Program-made: the position numbers and the translations under genes | Notes under the pieces: model-generated | Database searches by the model: none | What the model was told of the DNA's origin: nothing | Seen by the model: only the letters and a program-made list of their open reading frames with translations | From: Pseudomonadota bacterium | Lineage (GTDB): Bacteria; Pseudomonadota; Gammaproteobacteria; Pseudomonadales; Moraxellaceae | Length of the DNA: 64,000 bases | NCBI GenBank assembly: GCA_021804565.1 | Contig: JAJZHK010000006.1 | Location: 1 to 64,000 of the forward strand | Reading direction: 5' to 3' | Part shown: piece after piece, positions 21,599 to 31,474 of the stretch | Layout of the letters: every line of letters begins with the position of its first letter | Numbering within the stretch: position 1 is the stretch's first letter

Positions 21599-22060
21599 AT
21601 GACACAGACGACCAAAGCAGAGAAGCTGGCGCAAATGCTGGCCCCAGCTGTCGCCGCTTGCGGTGTCCAGCTTTGGGGTGTGGAGTTCTTCCCTCAGGGC
21701 CGACGCAGCGTTTTGCGGGTTTATATCGACAGCCCTGAGGGCGTGACCGTCGATATGTGCGGGGTGGTGAGTCATCAGGTGAGCGGTGTGCTCGATGTCG
21801 AGGACCCGATCGCTGGCGAGTATGTTCTTGAAGTTTCTTCGCCAGGCTGGGACCGGCCGCTGTACACGCAGGAACAGTACCGGCGCTATGTCGGTTCGCA
21901 GGTGCATCTGCGCCTGTGTGTGCCGGTGCAAGGGCGTCGCCGTTATACAGGCCTCTTGCAGTCGGTCGACGAGACCGGCAAGCTGCGCCTGCTGGTCGAT
22001 GGGAACGAAGTGGAGCTCGCTTTGTCGCAAATCGACAAAGGGCATGTCGTCGCAGATTGA
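21599..22060 (+). CDS. rimP: Ribosome maturation factor RimP
   Basis: A 153-residue factor for 30S assembly. Conserved signatures include [40 protein letters not shown] and [12 protein letters not shown], with an SH3-like C-terminal domain. The ATG at 21599 fits the family N-terminus; its AGAAGG ribosome-binding site is unusually close (two bases). An in-frame upstream ATG at 21551 would be translated through the terminator hairpin and has no ribosome-binding site. nusA follows after 31 bases. Confidence 0.93.
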   Translation: MTQTTKAEKLAQMLAPAVAACGVQLWGVEFFPQGRRSVLRVYIDSPEGVTVDMCGVVSHQVSGVLDVEDPIAGEYVLEVSSPGWDRPLYTQEQYRRYVGSQVHLRLCVPVQGRRRYTGLLQSVDETGKLRLLVDGNEVELALSQIDKGHVVAD

Positions 22061-22091
22061 AGGACAGGTCTTAAGGGGTTTGAGGTCGGAC

Positions 22092-23564
22092 ATGAGCAAA
22101 GAAATTCTCGCCGTGGTGGATTCGGTCAGCAATGAGAAGGGCGTGCCACGAGAAATCATCTTCCAGGCCATGGAGCAGGCTCTGGTGGCGGCCACCAAGA
22201 AGCGCTTCGATAATGATGAGGTCGACGTTCGCGTCACCATCAACCGCAAGACCGGTGAGTACGAAACCTTCCGTCGCTGGACGGTGGTCGAAGACTGCGA
22301 TCATGAAATGCCGGCCCAGCAACTGGCGATCAGCGATGTCGCCGAGCAGGGCATGAAAGTTGGCGATGTGCGTGAAGAGCAGATCGAATCGGTCGAATTT
22401 GGTCGCATCGCGGCACAAACCGCCAAGCAGGTCATCGTCACCAAGGTGCGCGAGGCTGAACGTGCCATGGTGGCCGACGCCTACCGTCACCGTCTCGGCG
22501 AAATCCTGCGCGGCTCGGTGAAGAAGACCACCCGTGACGGGCTGATTCTCGATCTCGGCAACAACGCCGAAGCCTATCTGTCGCGTGAGGACATGCTGCC
22601 GCGTGAGTCTTTCCGCATGGGCGAGACGGTCAGCGCCGTCCTCTACAAGATCGATCAGGAAGGACGCGGCACGCAGCTGATGGTGTCGCGCACGCGTCCT
22701 GAGATGCTGATCGAAAAATTTCGTATCGAGGTGCCCGAGATCGGTGAGCAGATCATCGAGATCAAAGGCGCCGCACGCGATCCTGGCCAGCGCGCCAAGA
22801 TCGCCGTCAAGACCAACGACCATCGCATCGACCCACAAGGTGCGTGCATAGGTATGCGTGGTTCACGCGTACAGCTGGTCAGTGAAGCGCTCGGTGGAGA
22901 GCGCATCGATATCGTTCTTTGGGACGATAATCCGGCGCAGTATGTGATCAATGCGCTGCAACCTGCGGAGGTGGTTTCTATCATCATCGATGAAGACGCG
23001 CATGCCATGGATGTGGCGGTCAATGATGAGCAGCTGGCTCAGGCGATAGGCCGGGGTGGCCAGAATGTTCGTTTGGCCGCGGAGCTGACCGGCTGGCGCA
23101 TCAATGTGATGACGCTCAGCGAGGCTCAGGCCAAGCATCAGGGCGAGGCCCAGCAGCAGATCGAGATGTTTATGCACGACTTGAGTGTCGATGAGGAGCT
23201 CGCCCAGCTTCTCGTCGAGGAGGGCTTCAGCTCCTTGGAAGAAGTGGCCTATGTGCCGCTGGAAGAGATGCTCTCTATCGATGGCTTCGATGAGGACATC
23301 GTGCACGCCTTGCGTGAACGGGCCAAAGACGTCCTGCTGACGCGCGCTTTGGTCGATGAAGAGCAGGTGCAGCCGCCTGCCGACGATCTGCTGGCAATGC
23401 CGGGTATGGACGTCGATACGGCACGTGCCCTGGCAGCGCGCGGTGTCTGCACCATGGAAGATCTGGCCGACCAGGGTATCGATGACATTCTCGATATCAA
23501 GGGGATGGACGAAGAGCGTGCAGCAGCGCTGATCATGAAGGCTCGTGAGCCCTGGTTCAAGTAA
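22092..23564 (+). CDS. nusA: Transcription termination/antitermination protein NusA
   Basis: A 490-residue RNA polymerase-associated factor acting in pausing, termination and rRNA antitermination. Domains in order: N-terminal RNAP-binding domain (1–125), S1 (about 130–200), two KH domains including IGMRGSRVQ and [14 protein letters not shown], and two C-terminal acidic helix-hairpin-helix repeats, the type that binds the alpha-subunit or N proteins. The ATG at 22092 is preceded by GAGG and begins [18 protein letters not shown], the family N-terminus. Confidence 0.97.
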   Translation: MSKEILAVVDSVSNEKGVPREIIFQAMEQALVAATKKRFDNDEVDVRVTINRKTGEYETFRRWTVVEDCDHEMPAQQLAISDVAEQGMKVGDVREEQIESVEFGRIAAQTAKQVIVTKVREAERAMVADAYRHRLGEILRGSVKKTTRDGLILDLGNNAEAYLSREDMLPRESFRMGETVSAVLYKIDQEGRGTQLMVSRTRPEMLIEKFRIEVPEIGEQIIEIKGAARDPGQRAKIAVKTNDHRIDPQGACIGMRGSRVQLVSEALGGERIDIVLWDDNPAQYVINALQPAEVVSIIIDEDAHAMDVAVNDEQLAQAIGRGGQNVRLAAELTGWRINVMTLSEAQAKHQGEAQQQIEMFMHDLSVDEELAQLLVEEGFSSLEEVAYVPLEEMLSIDGFDEDIVHALRERAKDVLLTRALVDEEQVQPPADDLLAMPGMDVDTARALAARGVCTMEDLADQGIDDILDIKGMDEERAAALIMKAREPWFK

Positions 23565-23582
23565 GGCAGGGGAGAATAGAGT

Positions 23583-26300
23583 ATGGCCGATGTTACGGTA
23601 AAAGAACTCGCCGAAGCCGCCAAAAAGACGGTGGAAACCTTGCTTGTGCAGATGCAGCAGGCAGGACTCAGTCATCGCAGTCCCGACGACAGCATCAATG
23701 ATGCCGACCGGCAGACCTTGCTGAACTTTCTCAAGCGCACGCATGGCGAGCCGCTGCAGGAAAGCTCGCATATCACCTTAAGTCGGAAAACGACGACCAC
23801 CCTGAAGACCTCCGGTCCCAGCGGGGCTCGTGGCGGCAAGACGGTGAATGTCGAGATCCGCAAGAAGCGCACCTACGTCAAGCTCGATGAGTCCAGCGAC
23901 GAGGCTGCCGAGCAGGCGCGTCTCGAAGCGGAGGCGGAAACGCAGCGGCAGGCTGCATTGAAGCAGGCGGAAGAAGAGCGAAAGCGTGCCGAGGAAGAGG
24001 CCCGTGTGGCCGCCGCCGAGGAACAGGCACGGCGCGAGGCCGAGGAACTGCGCCGGCAGCAGGAACATGCGCAGAAAGATGCGCGTGAACGCAAGCTGGC
24101 CTCGCCCAAGCTGCACGCCAATCCGCGTCCGGAGAGTGCTGAAGAAAAAGCCGCCCGCGAAGCCGAGCTGCAGCAGAAGCGCCTGGCCGAAGAGGCACGT
24201 ATGCGCCAGGAGGCGCAGCAGCGCCGCGAGCAGGACGAGGCTGCACGCCAGCGTACGCTCGAGCAGGCCAAGCGCATGGCGGAAGATCTCGCCAAACGTG
24301 GTGATGAGCGTGTCGAAGAGGTCAAGGCCGAAGACGTGCCCCTGGCGCGTGGTCTGGTCGGCAACGCCTACGAAGACTCTTTTGCCCGTGAAGATCGCGA
24401 GATACGTCGCGGTGGCGCCGCATCGCGCGCCGGCAAGGGCAGAGCCGGTCGTCGGCGCGATGAGGAAGTGAACTTCAAACCTCAGCCCAAGGGCCTGAGC
24501 TCCTCGCTGTCACGCAAACATGGATTTGAAAAGCCGGTGGAAAAGCAAATTTACGATGTGGCCATCGGGGAGTACATCAGCGTTGCTGATTTGGCGCAAA
24601 AGACGGCGGTCAAGGTGCGCGAGGTCATACGCACCCTGATGAAGATGGGCGAGATGGTGCAGGCGCACCAGCTGATCGATCAGGCCACGGCAGCTTTGGT
24701 GGTCGAAGAAATGGGGCACCGGCCGCATCTGGTCAGCGCCACCGAGCTGGAAGACTCCCTGATCCGCTCACTCGAGCACGCTGGCGAGACCTCGCCGCGC
24801 GCCCCGGTGGTGACCATCATGGGCCACGTCGACCACGGCAAGACCTCGCTGCTCGACTATATCCGCAGGACACGCGTCGCTGCCGGTGAAGCGGGCGGGA
24901 TCACCCAGCATATCGGCGCTTACCATGTCGAGACGCCACGCGGCATGATCACCTTTCTCGATACCCCGGGTCACGCCGCTTTTTCGTCGATGCGTGCGCG
25001 CGGTGCCCAGTTGACCGACATCGTCGTCATCGTGGTTGCCGCCGACGACGGCGTCATGCCGCAGACCAGCGAGGCTATTGATCACGCCCGCGCTGCCGGC
25101 GTGCCGCTGATCATCGCCATCAACAAAATGGACAAGCCCTCGGCGGACCCTGACCGTGTGCTCAATGAGCTCTCGGTCAAGCAGGTGGTGCCGGAAGAAT
25201 GGGGTGGTGACACCCAGGTGGTCAAGGTCTCGGCGCATACCGGCGACGGCATCGACCAGCTGCTCGAAGCCATCCTCATCCAGGCGGAACTGCTCGAACT
25301 GCGCGCCAGTCGGGAAGGTGCGGCGCAGGGTGTGGTGCTGGAAGCGCGCATCGACAAAGGACGTGGTCCGGTGGCCTCGCTGCTCATACAAAAAGGCTGT
25401 CTGCGTCAGGGCGACCTGGTGCTGGCCGGAGCCCACTATGGCCGTGTACGTGCCATGCTCGATGAGAACGGGCAGCCGGTTAAGGAAGCGGGTCCCTCCA
25501 TCCCGGTGGAAGTGCTCGGCCTGCCCGACGCACCGGACGCCGGTGACGAGTTTCTGGTCGTTGATGACGAGCGCAAGGCGCGTGAAGTCGCCGACTTCCG
25601 TGCCAGCCGTGATCGACAGCAGCGCCTCGAACGGCAGTCCGGCTCACGCCTCGAGAACGTCTTCGCCAACCTCGGCAAAAGTGAAAGTGCCGCCGTCAAT
25701 CTGGTGCTCAAGACCGATGTGCGTGGCTCGCTGGAGGCCCTGACCAAGGCGCTCAACGACCTGTCAACGGATGAGGTGCGGGTCGCCATCGTTGCCTCCG
25801 GGGTCGGCGCCATCACCGAGTCGGACGTCAATCTGGCGGAATCGACCGGTGCGGTGATCCTCGGCTTCAATGTGCGTGCCGACGCCAGTGCGCGGGCCCA
25901 TTGCCAGCGCGACGGCATCGAGCTGCGTTATTACAGCATCATCTACGAGATGATCGATGATGTGAAGTTGGCCATGGCCGGCCGGCTGTCGCCTGAGCAT
26001 CGTGAGCACATCCTCGGTATCGCTGAGGTCCGCGATGTGTTCCGCTCCAGCAAGTTCGGTGCGGCTGCTGGCTGTATGGTGCTGGAAGGCACCATCTATC
26101 GGCATCGTCCCATCCGTGTGCTGCGCGATGAAGTCGTCGTCTTCCAGGGCGAGCTGGAGTCGCTGCGCCGCTTCAAGGATGACGTGCAGGAAGTGCGCCA
26201 TGGCATGGAGTGCGGCCTGGCCGTCAAGGGCTACAACGACATCAAAGCCGGCGACAAGATCGAAGTCTATGAGATCCAGGTCATACAGCGCAGTCTGTAA
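23583..26300 (+). CDS. infB: Translation initiation factor IF-2
   Basis: A 905-residue GTPase that recruits fMet-tRNA to the 30S subunit. An N-terminal IF2_N module (1–50) is followed by a long Arg/Glu/Ala-rich, highly charged helical linker (about 95–270), a second IF2_N-type domain (about 320–385) and the G domain with GHVDHGKT (about 414), DTPGHAAF and NKMDKP. Domains II–IV complete the protein, with the C-terminal fMet-binding domain around [15 protein letters not shown]. Internal starts producing shorter forms, as in E. coli, are possible but not evident. Confidence 0.97.
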   Translation: MADVTVKELAEAAKKTVETLLVQMQQAGLSHRSPDDSINDADRQTLLNFLKRTHGEPLQESSHITLSRKTTTTLKTSGPSGARGGKTVNVEIRKKRTYVKLDESSDEAAEQARLEAEAETQRQAALKQAEEERKRAEEEARVAAAEEQARREAEELRRQQEHAQKDARERKLASPKLHANPRPESAEEKAAREAELQQKRLAEEARMRQEAQQRREQDEAARQRTLEQAKRMAEDLAKRGDERVEEVKAEDVPLARGLVGNAYEDSFAREDREIRRGGAASRAGKGRAGRRRDEEVNFKPQPKGLSSSLSRKHGFEKPVEKQIYDVAIGEYISVADLAQKTAVKVREVIRTLMKMGEMVQAHQLIDQATAALVVEEMGHRPHLVSATELEDSLIRSLEHAGETSPRAPVVTIMGHVDHGKTSLLDYIRRTRVAAGEAGGITQHIGAYHVETPRGMITFLDTPGHAAFSSMRARGAQLTDIVVIVVAADDGVMPQTSEAIDHARAAGVPLIIAINKMDKPSADPDRVLNELSVKQVVPEEWGGDTQVVKVSAHTGDGIDQLLEAILIQAELLELRASREGAAQGVVLEARIDKGRGPVASLLIQKGCLRQGDLVLAGAHYGRVRAMLDENGQPVKEAGPSIPVEVLGLPDAPDAGDEFLVVDDERKAREVADFRASRDRQQRLERQSGSRLENVFANLGKSESAAVNLVLKTDVRGSLEALTKALNDLSTDEVRVAIVASGVGAITESDVNLAESTGAVILGFNVRADASARAHCQRDGIELRYYSIIYEMIDDVKLAMAGRLSPEHREHILGIAEVRDVFRSSKFGAAAGCMVLEGTIYRHRPIRVLRDEVVVFQGELESLRRFKDDVQEVRHGMECGLAVKGYNDIKAGDKIEVYEIQVIQRSL

Positions 26301-26312
26301 GCGGAGGTTGGT

Positions 26313-26696
26313 GTGAGTCAGCGACTCGAGCGGCTGGCTGATCAGATGATGCGTGATCTGGCAGCCTTGATCAGACAGGACCTCAAGGATCCGCGCCTGG
26401 GCATGGTCACCATCTCGGCGATCAAGCTCAGCCGGGACTTGGGCTATGCCGACGTCTACGTCACCGTCATGGGACGCGAGCTCGACGCTGACCCCAGCGT
26501 CAGCATCGCCGTTTTGCAGGGGGCGGCCGGGCATTTGCGTTCGGCGCTCGGCCGTGACATGCGGACGCGGGTCATCCCGCGTCTGCGCTTTCACTATGAC
26601 GAGGTGCTGGTGCGTGCCCAGCGTTTGTCCACCCTGATCAGTCAGGCGGTGGCCGAGGATGTCGCCCGCCACGGTGATGAGGATGCCCCGGTTTGA
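26313..26696 (+). CDS. rbfA: Ribosome-binding factor A
   Basis: A 127-residue KH-like factor for 16S rRNA 5'-end maturation and cold adaptation. The motifs RLERLADQMMRDLAALI, DPRLGMVTISAIKLSRDLGYADVYVTV and LRSALGRDMRTRVIPRLRFHYDE are typical. It starts at GTG (26313) with GGAGG five bases upstream. Its TGA stop overlaps the TTG start of truB by four bases. Confidence 0.95.
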   Translation: MSQRLERLADQMMRDLAALIRQDLKDPRLGMVTISAIKLSRDLGYADVYVTVMGRELDADPSVSIAVLQGAAGHLRSALGRDMRTRVIPRLRFHYDEVLVRAQRLSTLISQAVAEDVARHGDEDAPV

Positions 26697-27607
26697 ATGA
26701 GCAGCTGGCGAGAGCTCGCCGCCGTGTCGATGGGGTGCTGGTGATCGACAAGCCTTGGGGCATGAGTTCCAATGCCGTCCTGCAAAAGGTCAAATGGCTC
26801 TTGCAGGCGGAGAAAGCCGGTCATACCGGCAGCCTCGACCCGCTGGCCAGTGGCGTTCTGCCGCTGTGCTTCGGTGAAGCCACCAAGTTCGCCCAGTCGC
26901 TGCTCGATAGTGACAAGACCTACCGCGTTGAGATGAAGCTGGGCCAGAGCAGTTCGACCCTCGACGCCGAAGGCGAGCTGAGCCCGGCCCAGGCGGTGCC
27001 TGAACTCGATGACGCCGGGGTGGAGGCGGTGCTGGCGCCCTTCAGGGGAGATCTGAGCCAGATTCCGCCGATGTACTCCGCGCTCAAGCGCGACGGCGTG
27101 CCGCTCTACCGCCTGGCGCGGCGCGGTGAAGTGGTCGAGCGAGCTGCCCGCCAGGTGCGTATCCACCGTCTCGATCTGGTGCAGCGTCAGGCGGACACCT
27201 GGGTTCTGCAGGTGAGCTGCTCGAAAGGAACCTATATCCGCAGCCTGGTGGACGACATCGGTCGCGCCATCGGCTGCGGTGCTTATGTCAGCGCCTTGCG
27301 CCGCAGCGCGGCCGGCCCCTACCATGAACAGCAGGCCTGCGCCTTGCCGGATCTGCTGGCGGCGCACAGCCGTGGCGAGGATCTGCGCGGCCACCTGCTG
27401 GCGGTGGATAGCGCCCTGGCCGATTGGCCGCGGCTGGAGATTTCGGCCGAGTTTGCCTACAATCTGCAACGCGGTCAGCGCCCCGGCCGTGTTGAGGCTG
27501 CCGAAGGCGTGTACGTCGCCTACCAGGCGGGGCGTTTGATCGGGGTGGTGCGGGTCGATGCCATGCAGCACGTGCGCGCTGAGCGTTTGCTGCGCACCGA
27601 CACCTAG
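26693..27607 (+). CDS. truB: tRNA pseudouridine-55 synthase
   Basis: Forms pseudouridine 55 in the T-loop of tRNAs. The 304-residue enzyme has the catalytic aspartate in HTGSLDPLASGVLPLCFGEATK, the KTYR segment and YSALKRDGVPLYRLAR. A C-terminal extension resembles the TruB-C2 domain. Translation starts at TTG (26693, overlapping rbfA as TTGA); the nearby ATG at 26697 is out of frame and no in-frame ATG exists before the conserved VDGVLVIDKPWGMSSN block. Confidence 0.94.
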   Translation: MNEQLARARRRVDGVLVIDKPWGMSSNAVLQKVKWLLQAEKAGHTGSLDPLASGVLPLCFGEATKFAQSLLDSDKTYRVEMKLGQSSSTLDAEGELSPAQAVPELDDAGVEAVLAPFRGDLSQIPPMYSALKRDGVPLYRLARRGEVVERAARQVRIHRLDLVQRQADTWVLQVSCSKGTYIRSLVDDIGRAIGCGAYVSALRRSAAGPYHEQQACALPDLLAAHSRGEDLRGHLLAVDSALADWPRLEISAEFAYNLQRGQRPGRVEAAEGVYVAYQAGRLIGVVRVDAMQHVRAERLLRTDT

Positions 27608-27640
27608 CGGAGCGTCCCGGCAGGACCCTCCTGTGAGTTC

Positions 27641-27707
27641 GGAGACAATCGGTCTCCAACCCACGCAGGCTGTAAAGATGCGCGGCTTGTCGTGGATGCT
27701 TAGCATC
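27641..27707 (+). promoter_or_regulatory. Structured rpsO leader
   Basis: Two short hairpins precede rpsO: GGAGAC-aatcg-GTCTCC (27641–27657) and GATGC-TTA-GCATC (27695–27707), the second abutting the GGAG ribosome-binding site at 27710. S15 autoregulates through leader RNA in several bacteria by unrelated structures; a similar role here is inferred from position only. Confidence 0.35.
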
Positions 27708-27722
27708 TTGGAGTTGTAGAAA

Positions 27723-27992
27723 ATGGCTTTGAATGCACAACAAAAAGCTGATGTCGTCGCTCAGTACGCGCGTGCGGCAGGTGATACCGGATCCCCAGAA
27801 GTGCAGGTCGCTTTGCTGACCGCCCAGATCGAGGACCTGCGTGCTCACTTTCAGGCCCACAGCAAGGATCACCACTCACGTCGTGGCCTGATCCGCATGG
27901 TCAATCAGCGGCGCAAGCTGCTCGATTATCTGCGTGGGAAAGACCGTAGCCGTTATCTGGCGCTGATCGGCTCTTTGGGGCTGCGTCGCTAA
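27723..27992 (+). CDS. rpsO: 30S ribosomal protein S15
   Basis: An 89-residue primary 16S-binding protein of the platform. The sequence carries the S15 hallmarks [28 protein letters not shown] and a C-terminal [17 protein letters not shown] site lies nine bases before the ATG. It is followed immediately by a strong terminator, giving a short monocistronic transcript besides read-through into pnp. Confidence 0.98.
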   Translation: MALNAQQKADVVAQYARAAGDTGSPEVQVALLTAQIEDLRAHFQAHSKDHHSRRGLIRMVNQRRKLLDYLRGKDRSRYLALIGSLGLRR

Positions 27993-27998
27993 GAGGTG

Positions 27999-28030
27999 CC
28001 GGGGCGGCTTATCGCCGTCCCGGTTTTTTT
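27999..28030 (+). terminator. Intrinsic terminator after rpsO
   Basis: CCGGGGCGGC pairs with GCCGTCCCGG (10 bp, one G·T) around a TTATC loop and is followed by seven T residues. Confidence 0.93.
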
Positions 28031-28052
28031 CGGGCAAGACCTGAAGGTCGCC

Positions 28053-28107
28053 GCGATGCAGGCTTCTAAGGCCTGCGGGTAGCTCCGCAATTCTTAGAGG
28101 CCTACGC
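28053..28107 (+). promoter_or_regulatory. Long stem-loop in the pnp leader
   Basis: GGCTTCTAAG (28061–28070) pairs over its full length with CTTAGAGGCC (28093–28102, one wobble); inside, GCGG (28075–28078) pairs with CCGC (28085–28088), and GCG/CGC extends the base. A near-continuous double-stranded RNA of this kind between rpsO and pnp is the target of RNase III and PNPase in E. coli pnp autoregulation. The same role here is inferred. Confidence 0.6.
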
Positions 28108-28152
28108 CGATGCTTGAGACTTGTCCTCATCCCATCACAGGAAGCTTTGTTT

Positions 28153-30234
28153 ATGTTCAATGAAATCGTCAAGGAATTTCAGTTTGGTCGGCAGACCGTC
28201 GTGTTGCGCACCGGCAAGATCGCCCGCCAGGCCAGTGGCGCCGTGCTGGCCAGCATGGGTGATCTGAGCGTTCTGGTGGCCGTCGTTGCCGCCAAGAACG
28301 CCAAGCCCGGGCAGGACTTCTTCCCGCTGACCGTCAACTACCAGGAAAAAACCTACGCCGCCGGTCGCATTCCTGGCGGCTACAACAAGCGCGAAGGGCG
28401 TCCCTCCGAGAAGGAAACGCTGACCTCGCGTCTGATCGACCGGCCGATACGCCCGCTGTTCCCGGAAGGCTACTTCAATGAAGTGCAGGTGACGGCAACG
28501 GTGCTGTCCACGGACAAGCTGCAAGATACCGACATCCTCGCCATGCTGGCGACCTCGGCGGCCCTGAGCATCTCCGGCGTTCCTTTCAAGGGCCCCATCG
28601 CTGCGGCGCGTGTCGCCTACATCGATCAGGCTTACATCCTCAATCCTTCCTACGCCGAACTGGAAAAATCTGAGCTGGATCTGGTCGTCGCCGGTACCGA
28701 GAGCGCGGTGCTCATGGTGGAATCGGAAGCGCGCGAGCTGAGCGAAGACGAGATGCTCGGCGCCGTACTTTTTGGTCATGACGAGATGCAGGTGGCCATC
28801 GCCGCCATCCGTGATTTCGCTGCCGCCGCCCAGGCCGCGCCGTCCACCTGGACGGCTCCGGTACGCAACGAAGCGCTCTATGAGCAGCTCAAGGCGCGCT
28901 ACGCCAGCGCGCTCTCCGAGGCTTACACCCTGCGCGAAAAGCAGGCCCGCTACGCGCGTCTCGAGGCTTTGCAAAATGAAGCCCTGCAGGCTTACGCGCC
29001 GGCCAATGAAGAAGCGGCCGAAGAATTAAGCCGTCTTTTTGAAGACCTCAAGTACCGCTGTGTCCGTGACAACATCCTCAGTGGCAAGCCGCGTATCGAT
29101 GGTCGCGACCACCGTACCGTACGCGCCCTGTCGATCGAGGTGGGTGTGCTGCCGCGCGTGCATGGCTCGGCCCTGTTCACCCGTGGCGAGACGCAGGCCC
29201 TGGTGACGGCCACCCTGGGCGGAACCCGTGATGCGCAGATGATCGATGCGCTGGAAGGCACCCGGACCGATCCTTTCATGCTGCACTACAACTTCCCCTC
29301 CTACTCGGTGGGTGAGACCGGTCGTGACAGCGGTCCCAAGCGCCGTGAAATCGGCCATGGTCGCCTGGCTCGCCGTGGTGTGCAGCCTATGCTGCCGCCG
29401 GCTGACAAGTTCCCCTATGCCTTGCGTGTGGTCTCGGAGATCACCGAATCCAATGGGTCCAGCTCGATGGCCTCGATCTGCGGCGCTTCGCTGGCGCTGA
29501 TGGATGCCGGTGTGCCGATGAAGGCACCGGTGGCCGGTATCGCCATGGGTCTGGTCAAAGAAGACGATCGTTACACCGTGCTGACCGACATCCTCGGCGA
29601 TGAAGACCATCTCGGCGATATGGATTTCAAGGTGGCCGGTACGGCGCGTGGCATCACCGCCTTGCAGATGGATATCAAGATCGAAGGGATCACCGAAGAG
29701 ATCATGGAGAAGGCGCTGGCCCAGGCGCAGGAAGGCCGTCTGCACATCCTGGCGCAGATGAACCAGGTGCTCGCCAGCGCGCGTCCGGAGATCAGTGTCA
29801 ATGCTCCGACCTACGCTACTTTGCAGATCAACCCCGACAAGATTCGTGACGTCATCGGTAAAGGTGGCGTGATGATACGGCAGATCTGCGAGGAGTCAGG
29901 GGCTGAGATCGATATCGAAGACTCCGGTGTCGTGCGCATCTACGGCGCCACCAAAGCGGCCGTGCAGGCGGCGATCGATCGCGTGCAGGCGGTGACCGCC
30001 GAGGTGGAGGTGGGTACGATCTATGAAGGTACGGTCGCCCGTATCGTCGACTTTGGTGCCTTCATCACCATCCTGCCGGGTACCGATGGTCTCCTGCACA
30101 TTTCCCAAATCGCTGAGGAGCGTGTGGAAAATGTGTCCGACTATCTCCAGGAAGGGCAGAAGGTCAAGGTCAAGGTCCTCGATGTCGACAACCGCGGGCG
30201 CATCAAGCTGTCCATGAAGGACCTCAGCGAGTAA
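28153..30234 (+). CDS. pnp: Polyribonucleotide nucleotidyltransferase (PNPase)
   Basis: A phosphorolytic 3'–5' exoribonuclease and degradosome component. The 693-residue protein has two RNase PH-like domains ([11 protein letters not shown]...[19 protein letters not shown]-type signature in the first, [16 protein letters not shown] in the second), an all-alpha linker, a KH domain ([18 protein letters not shown]) and an S1 domain ([17 protein letters not shown]). The ATG at 28153 gives [12 protein letters not shown], matching homologues, with AGGA ten bases upstream. An in-frame upstream start at 28114 would overlap leader structure and is unlikely. Confidence 0.97.
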   Translation: MFNEIVKEFQFGRQTVVLRTGKIARQASGAVLASMGDLSVLVAVVAAKNAKPGQDFFPLTVNYQEKTYAAGRIPGGYNKREGRPSEKETLTSRLIDRPIRPLFPEGYFNEVQVTATVLSTDKLQDTDILAMLATSAALSISGVPFKGPIAAARVAYIDQAYILNPSYAELEKSELDLVVAGTESAVLMVESEARELSEDEMLGAVLFGHDEMQVAIAAIRDFAAAAQAAPSTWTAPVRNEALYEQLKARYASALSEAYTLREKQARYARLEALQNEALQAYAPANEEAAEELSRLFEDLKYRCVRDNILSGKPRIDGRDHRTVRALSIEVGVLPRVHGSALFTRGETQALVTATLGGTRDAQMIDALEGTRTDPFMLHYNFPSYSVGETGRDSGPKRREIGHGRLARRGVQPMLPPADKFPYALRVVSEITESNGSSSMASICGASLALMDAGVPMKAPVAGIAMGLVKEDDRYTVLTDILGDEDHLGDMDFKVAGTARGITALQMDIKIEGITEEIMEKALAQAQEGRLHILAQMNQVLASARPEISVNAPTYATLQINPDKIRDVIGKGGVMIRQICEESGAEIDIEDSGVVRIYGATKAAVQAAIDRVQAVTAEVEVGTIYEGTVARIVDFGAFITILPGTDGLLHISQIAEERVENVSDYLQEGQKVKVKVLDVDNRGRIKLSMKDLSE

Positions 30235-30272
30235 TTTCACGCTGCTGCGGGCGACTTCGGCCGCCCGCACGC

Positions 30273-30301
30273 TTGGACTCGCCGGTAAAACGTGCTAGCT
30301 T
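30273..30301 (+). promoter_or_regulatory. Candidate promoter for the lipoprotein/binding-protein pair
   Basis: TTGGAC and TAGCTT are spaced by 17 bases, 66 bases upstream of the lipoprotein ATG. The −10 match is modest. A GC-rich hairpin after pnp (30247–30268) lies just before it. Confidence 0.4.
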
Positions 30302-30366
30302 GCATCGGCGCGCCGTTGGTGTCGGCGCCGCGCCAGGGAAGAATAATATCTAAGAGGGTAGAGGCA

Positions 30367-31416
30367 ATGAGTCAGCAGCAAGGGATGGGTCTGGGTGCCC
30401 GCATCTTGAGGATAGGCCTTTGGGTGGCCTTGGGTAGCGTCGTGGCGGCATGTTCTCCGGTCAAGATGGGGGGGGAACTGGCGGTCAAGATGACCGAAGA
30501 AAAAACCTTGCCCTTCATGCTCCAGGATGACGATGTCGACATGGCTTGCGCCTCAGGAGAGACGCTGACACCGGTGCTGCGTTCGATCGCGGTGACCGGG
30601 GCCGATCCTGATCAGCTGGCGGCCATGACCTATGTCACCGCCGCTTACTGCAGTGAGCAAAGAGCTTTCTCCGCCGAGATGCGCTATCTGCGCGCTCAGC
30701 ACGACAATATGATCGATGACGCGGAAGATGCGCGTATCGTGCAAAAGCGCCAGGCGGCTGTCGCTGCACGTCGTGAACTTGCCGCTTACAACGACATCAA
30801 CCACTATTTCAAAACCCATTTTCATGTCGAGATCGGCGGCCGTTGCCCGTCCTTCCACCGCAACTTTGACGAGTTGTCTTTCCTGGTGGGCATGATCGCG
30901 GGTGTGCAGGCCATGGGGGCCGATATCCAGTCGCAAAATCAGGTCGGTGTGCCGCAGGACATCGCCGCCAAGGTCGAAAGAAGCATGGGCTGCCTGGACA
31001 ACACCCGCTGGTGGGGGGTGCCTATGGCCATACGTGCGGCGATATGGAATATGCTGCCTGGCGCGACGCCTCCTGGCGCCGATCCCTGGCAGACCCTGGC
31101 CCAGGCGGCCAAGACCGGGCGCGCGCGCGGGGTTCGCCTGAGCTATGTGGTGTATGCGCTGTCGGCGCAGACCAAGGGTGACGAAGCGCATCTGCGTGAC
31201 GCCCTGCGCAGCTACGCCGCCGACTCAAGAAACTTCAGCGTCGATCCCAAATACCATATTTTTGATGCCATCGCCCAGTCGCAGATACTCGACATCTCGG
31301 ATCGCTACTGGACCGAGCATACCGGTTCGCGCACGCCGATCGGCGGTCTGGGCACCTTCTGGGATGACAAGAAGGACAGCGCACCGACGCTCAACCTCAA
31401 TCTCGACAATCTTTGA
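30367..31416 (+). CDS. Uncharacterised lipoprotein, possible TRAP T-component-like
   Basis: A 349-residue protein with a signal peptide ending in a lipobox (SVVAAC, lipidated C29). The mature part is mostly helical, with regularly spaced cysteines (for example MACASGE, AAYCSEQ, GGRCPSF, MGCLDN) and a C-terminal DPKYHIFDAIAQSQ. I do not recognise it with certainty. Its length, lipid anchor, helical repeat character and position directly before an AdeT-like solute-binding protein recall TatT-type T-components of TRAP-associated systems; that is inference. No DctQ/DctM permease is nearby. GAGG-type ribosome-binding sites precede the ATG. Confidence 0.6.
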   Translation: MSQQQGMGLGARILRIGLWVALGSVVAACSPVKMGGELAVKMTEEKTLPFMLQDDDVDMACASGETLTPVLRSIAVTGADPDQLAAMTYVTAAYCSEQRAFSAEMRYLRAQHDNMIDDAEDARIVQKRQAAVAARRELAAYNDINHYFKTHFHVEIGGRCPSFHRNFDELSFLVGMIAGVQAMGADIQSQNQVGVPQDIAAKVERSMGCLDNTRWWGVPMAIRAAIWNMLPGATPPGADPWQTLAQAAKTGRARGVRLSYVVYALSAQTKGDEAHLRDALRSYAADSRNFSVDPKYHIFDAIAQSQILDISDRYWTEHTGSRTPIGGLGTFWDDKKDSAPTLNLNLDNL

Positions 31417-31474
31417 GTCGCGTTTGAGGCGCATGATTTTTTCAACGACGACATCCTGACATGGAGTAAAACTG

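Noticed and set aside
30247-30268. GCGGGCG/CGCCCGC hairpin after pnp as an intrinsic terminator
   Set aside because: The stem is good but no T-tract follows, so I could not support termination; it may still protect the pnp 3' end.
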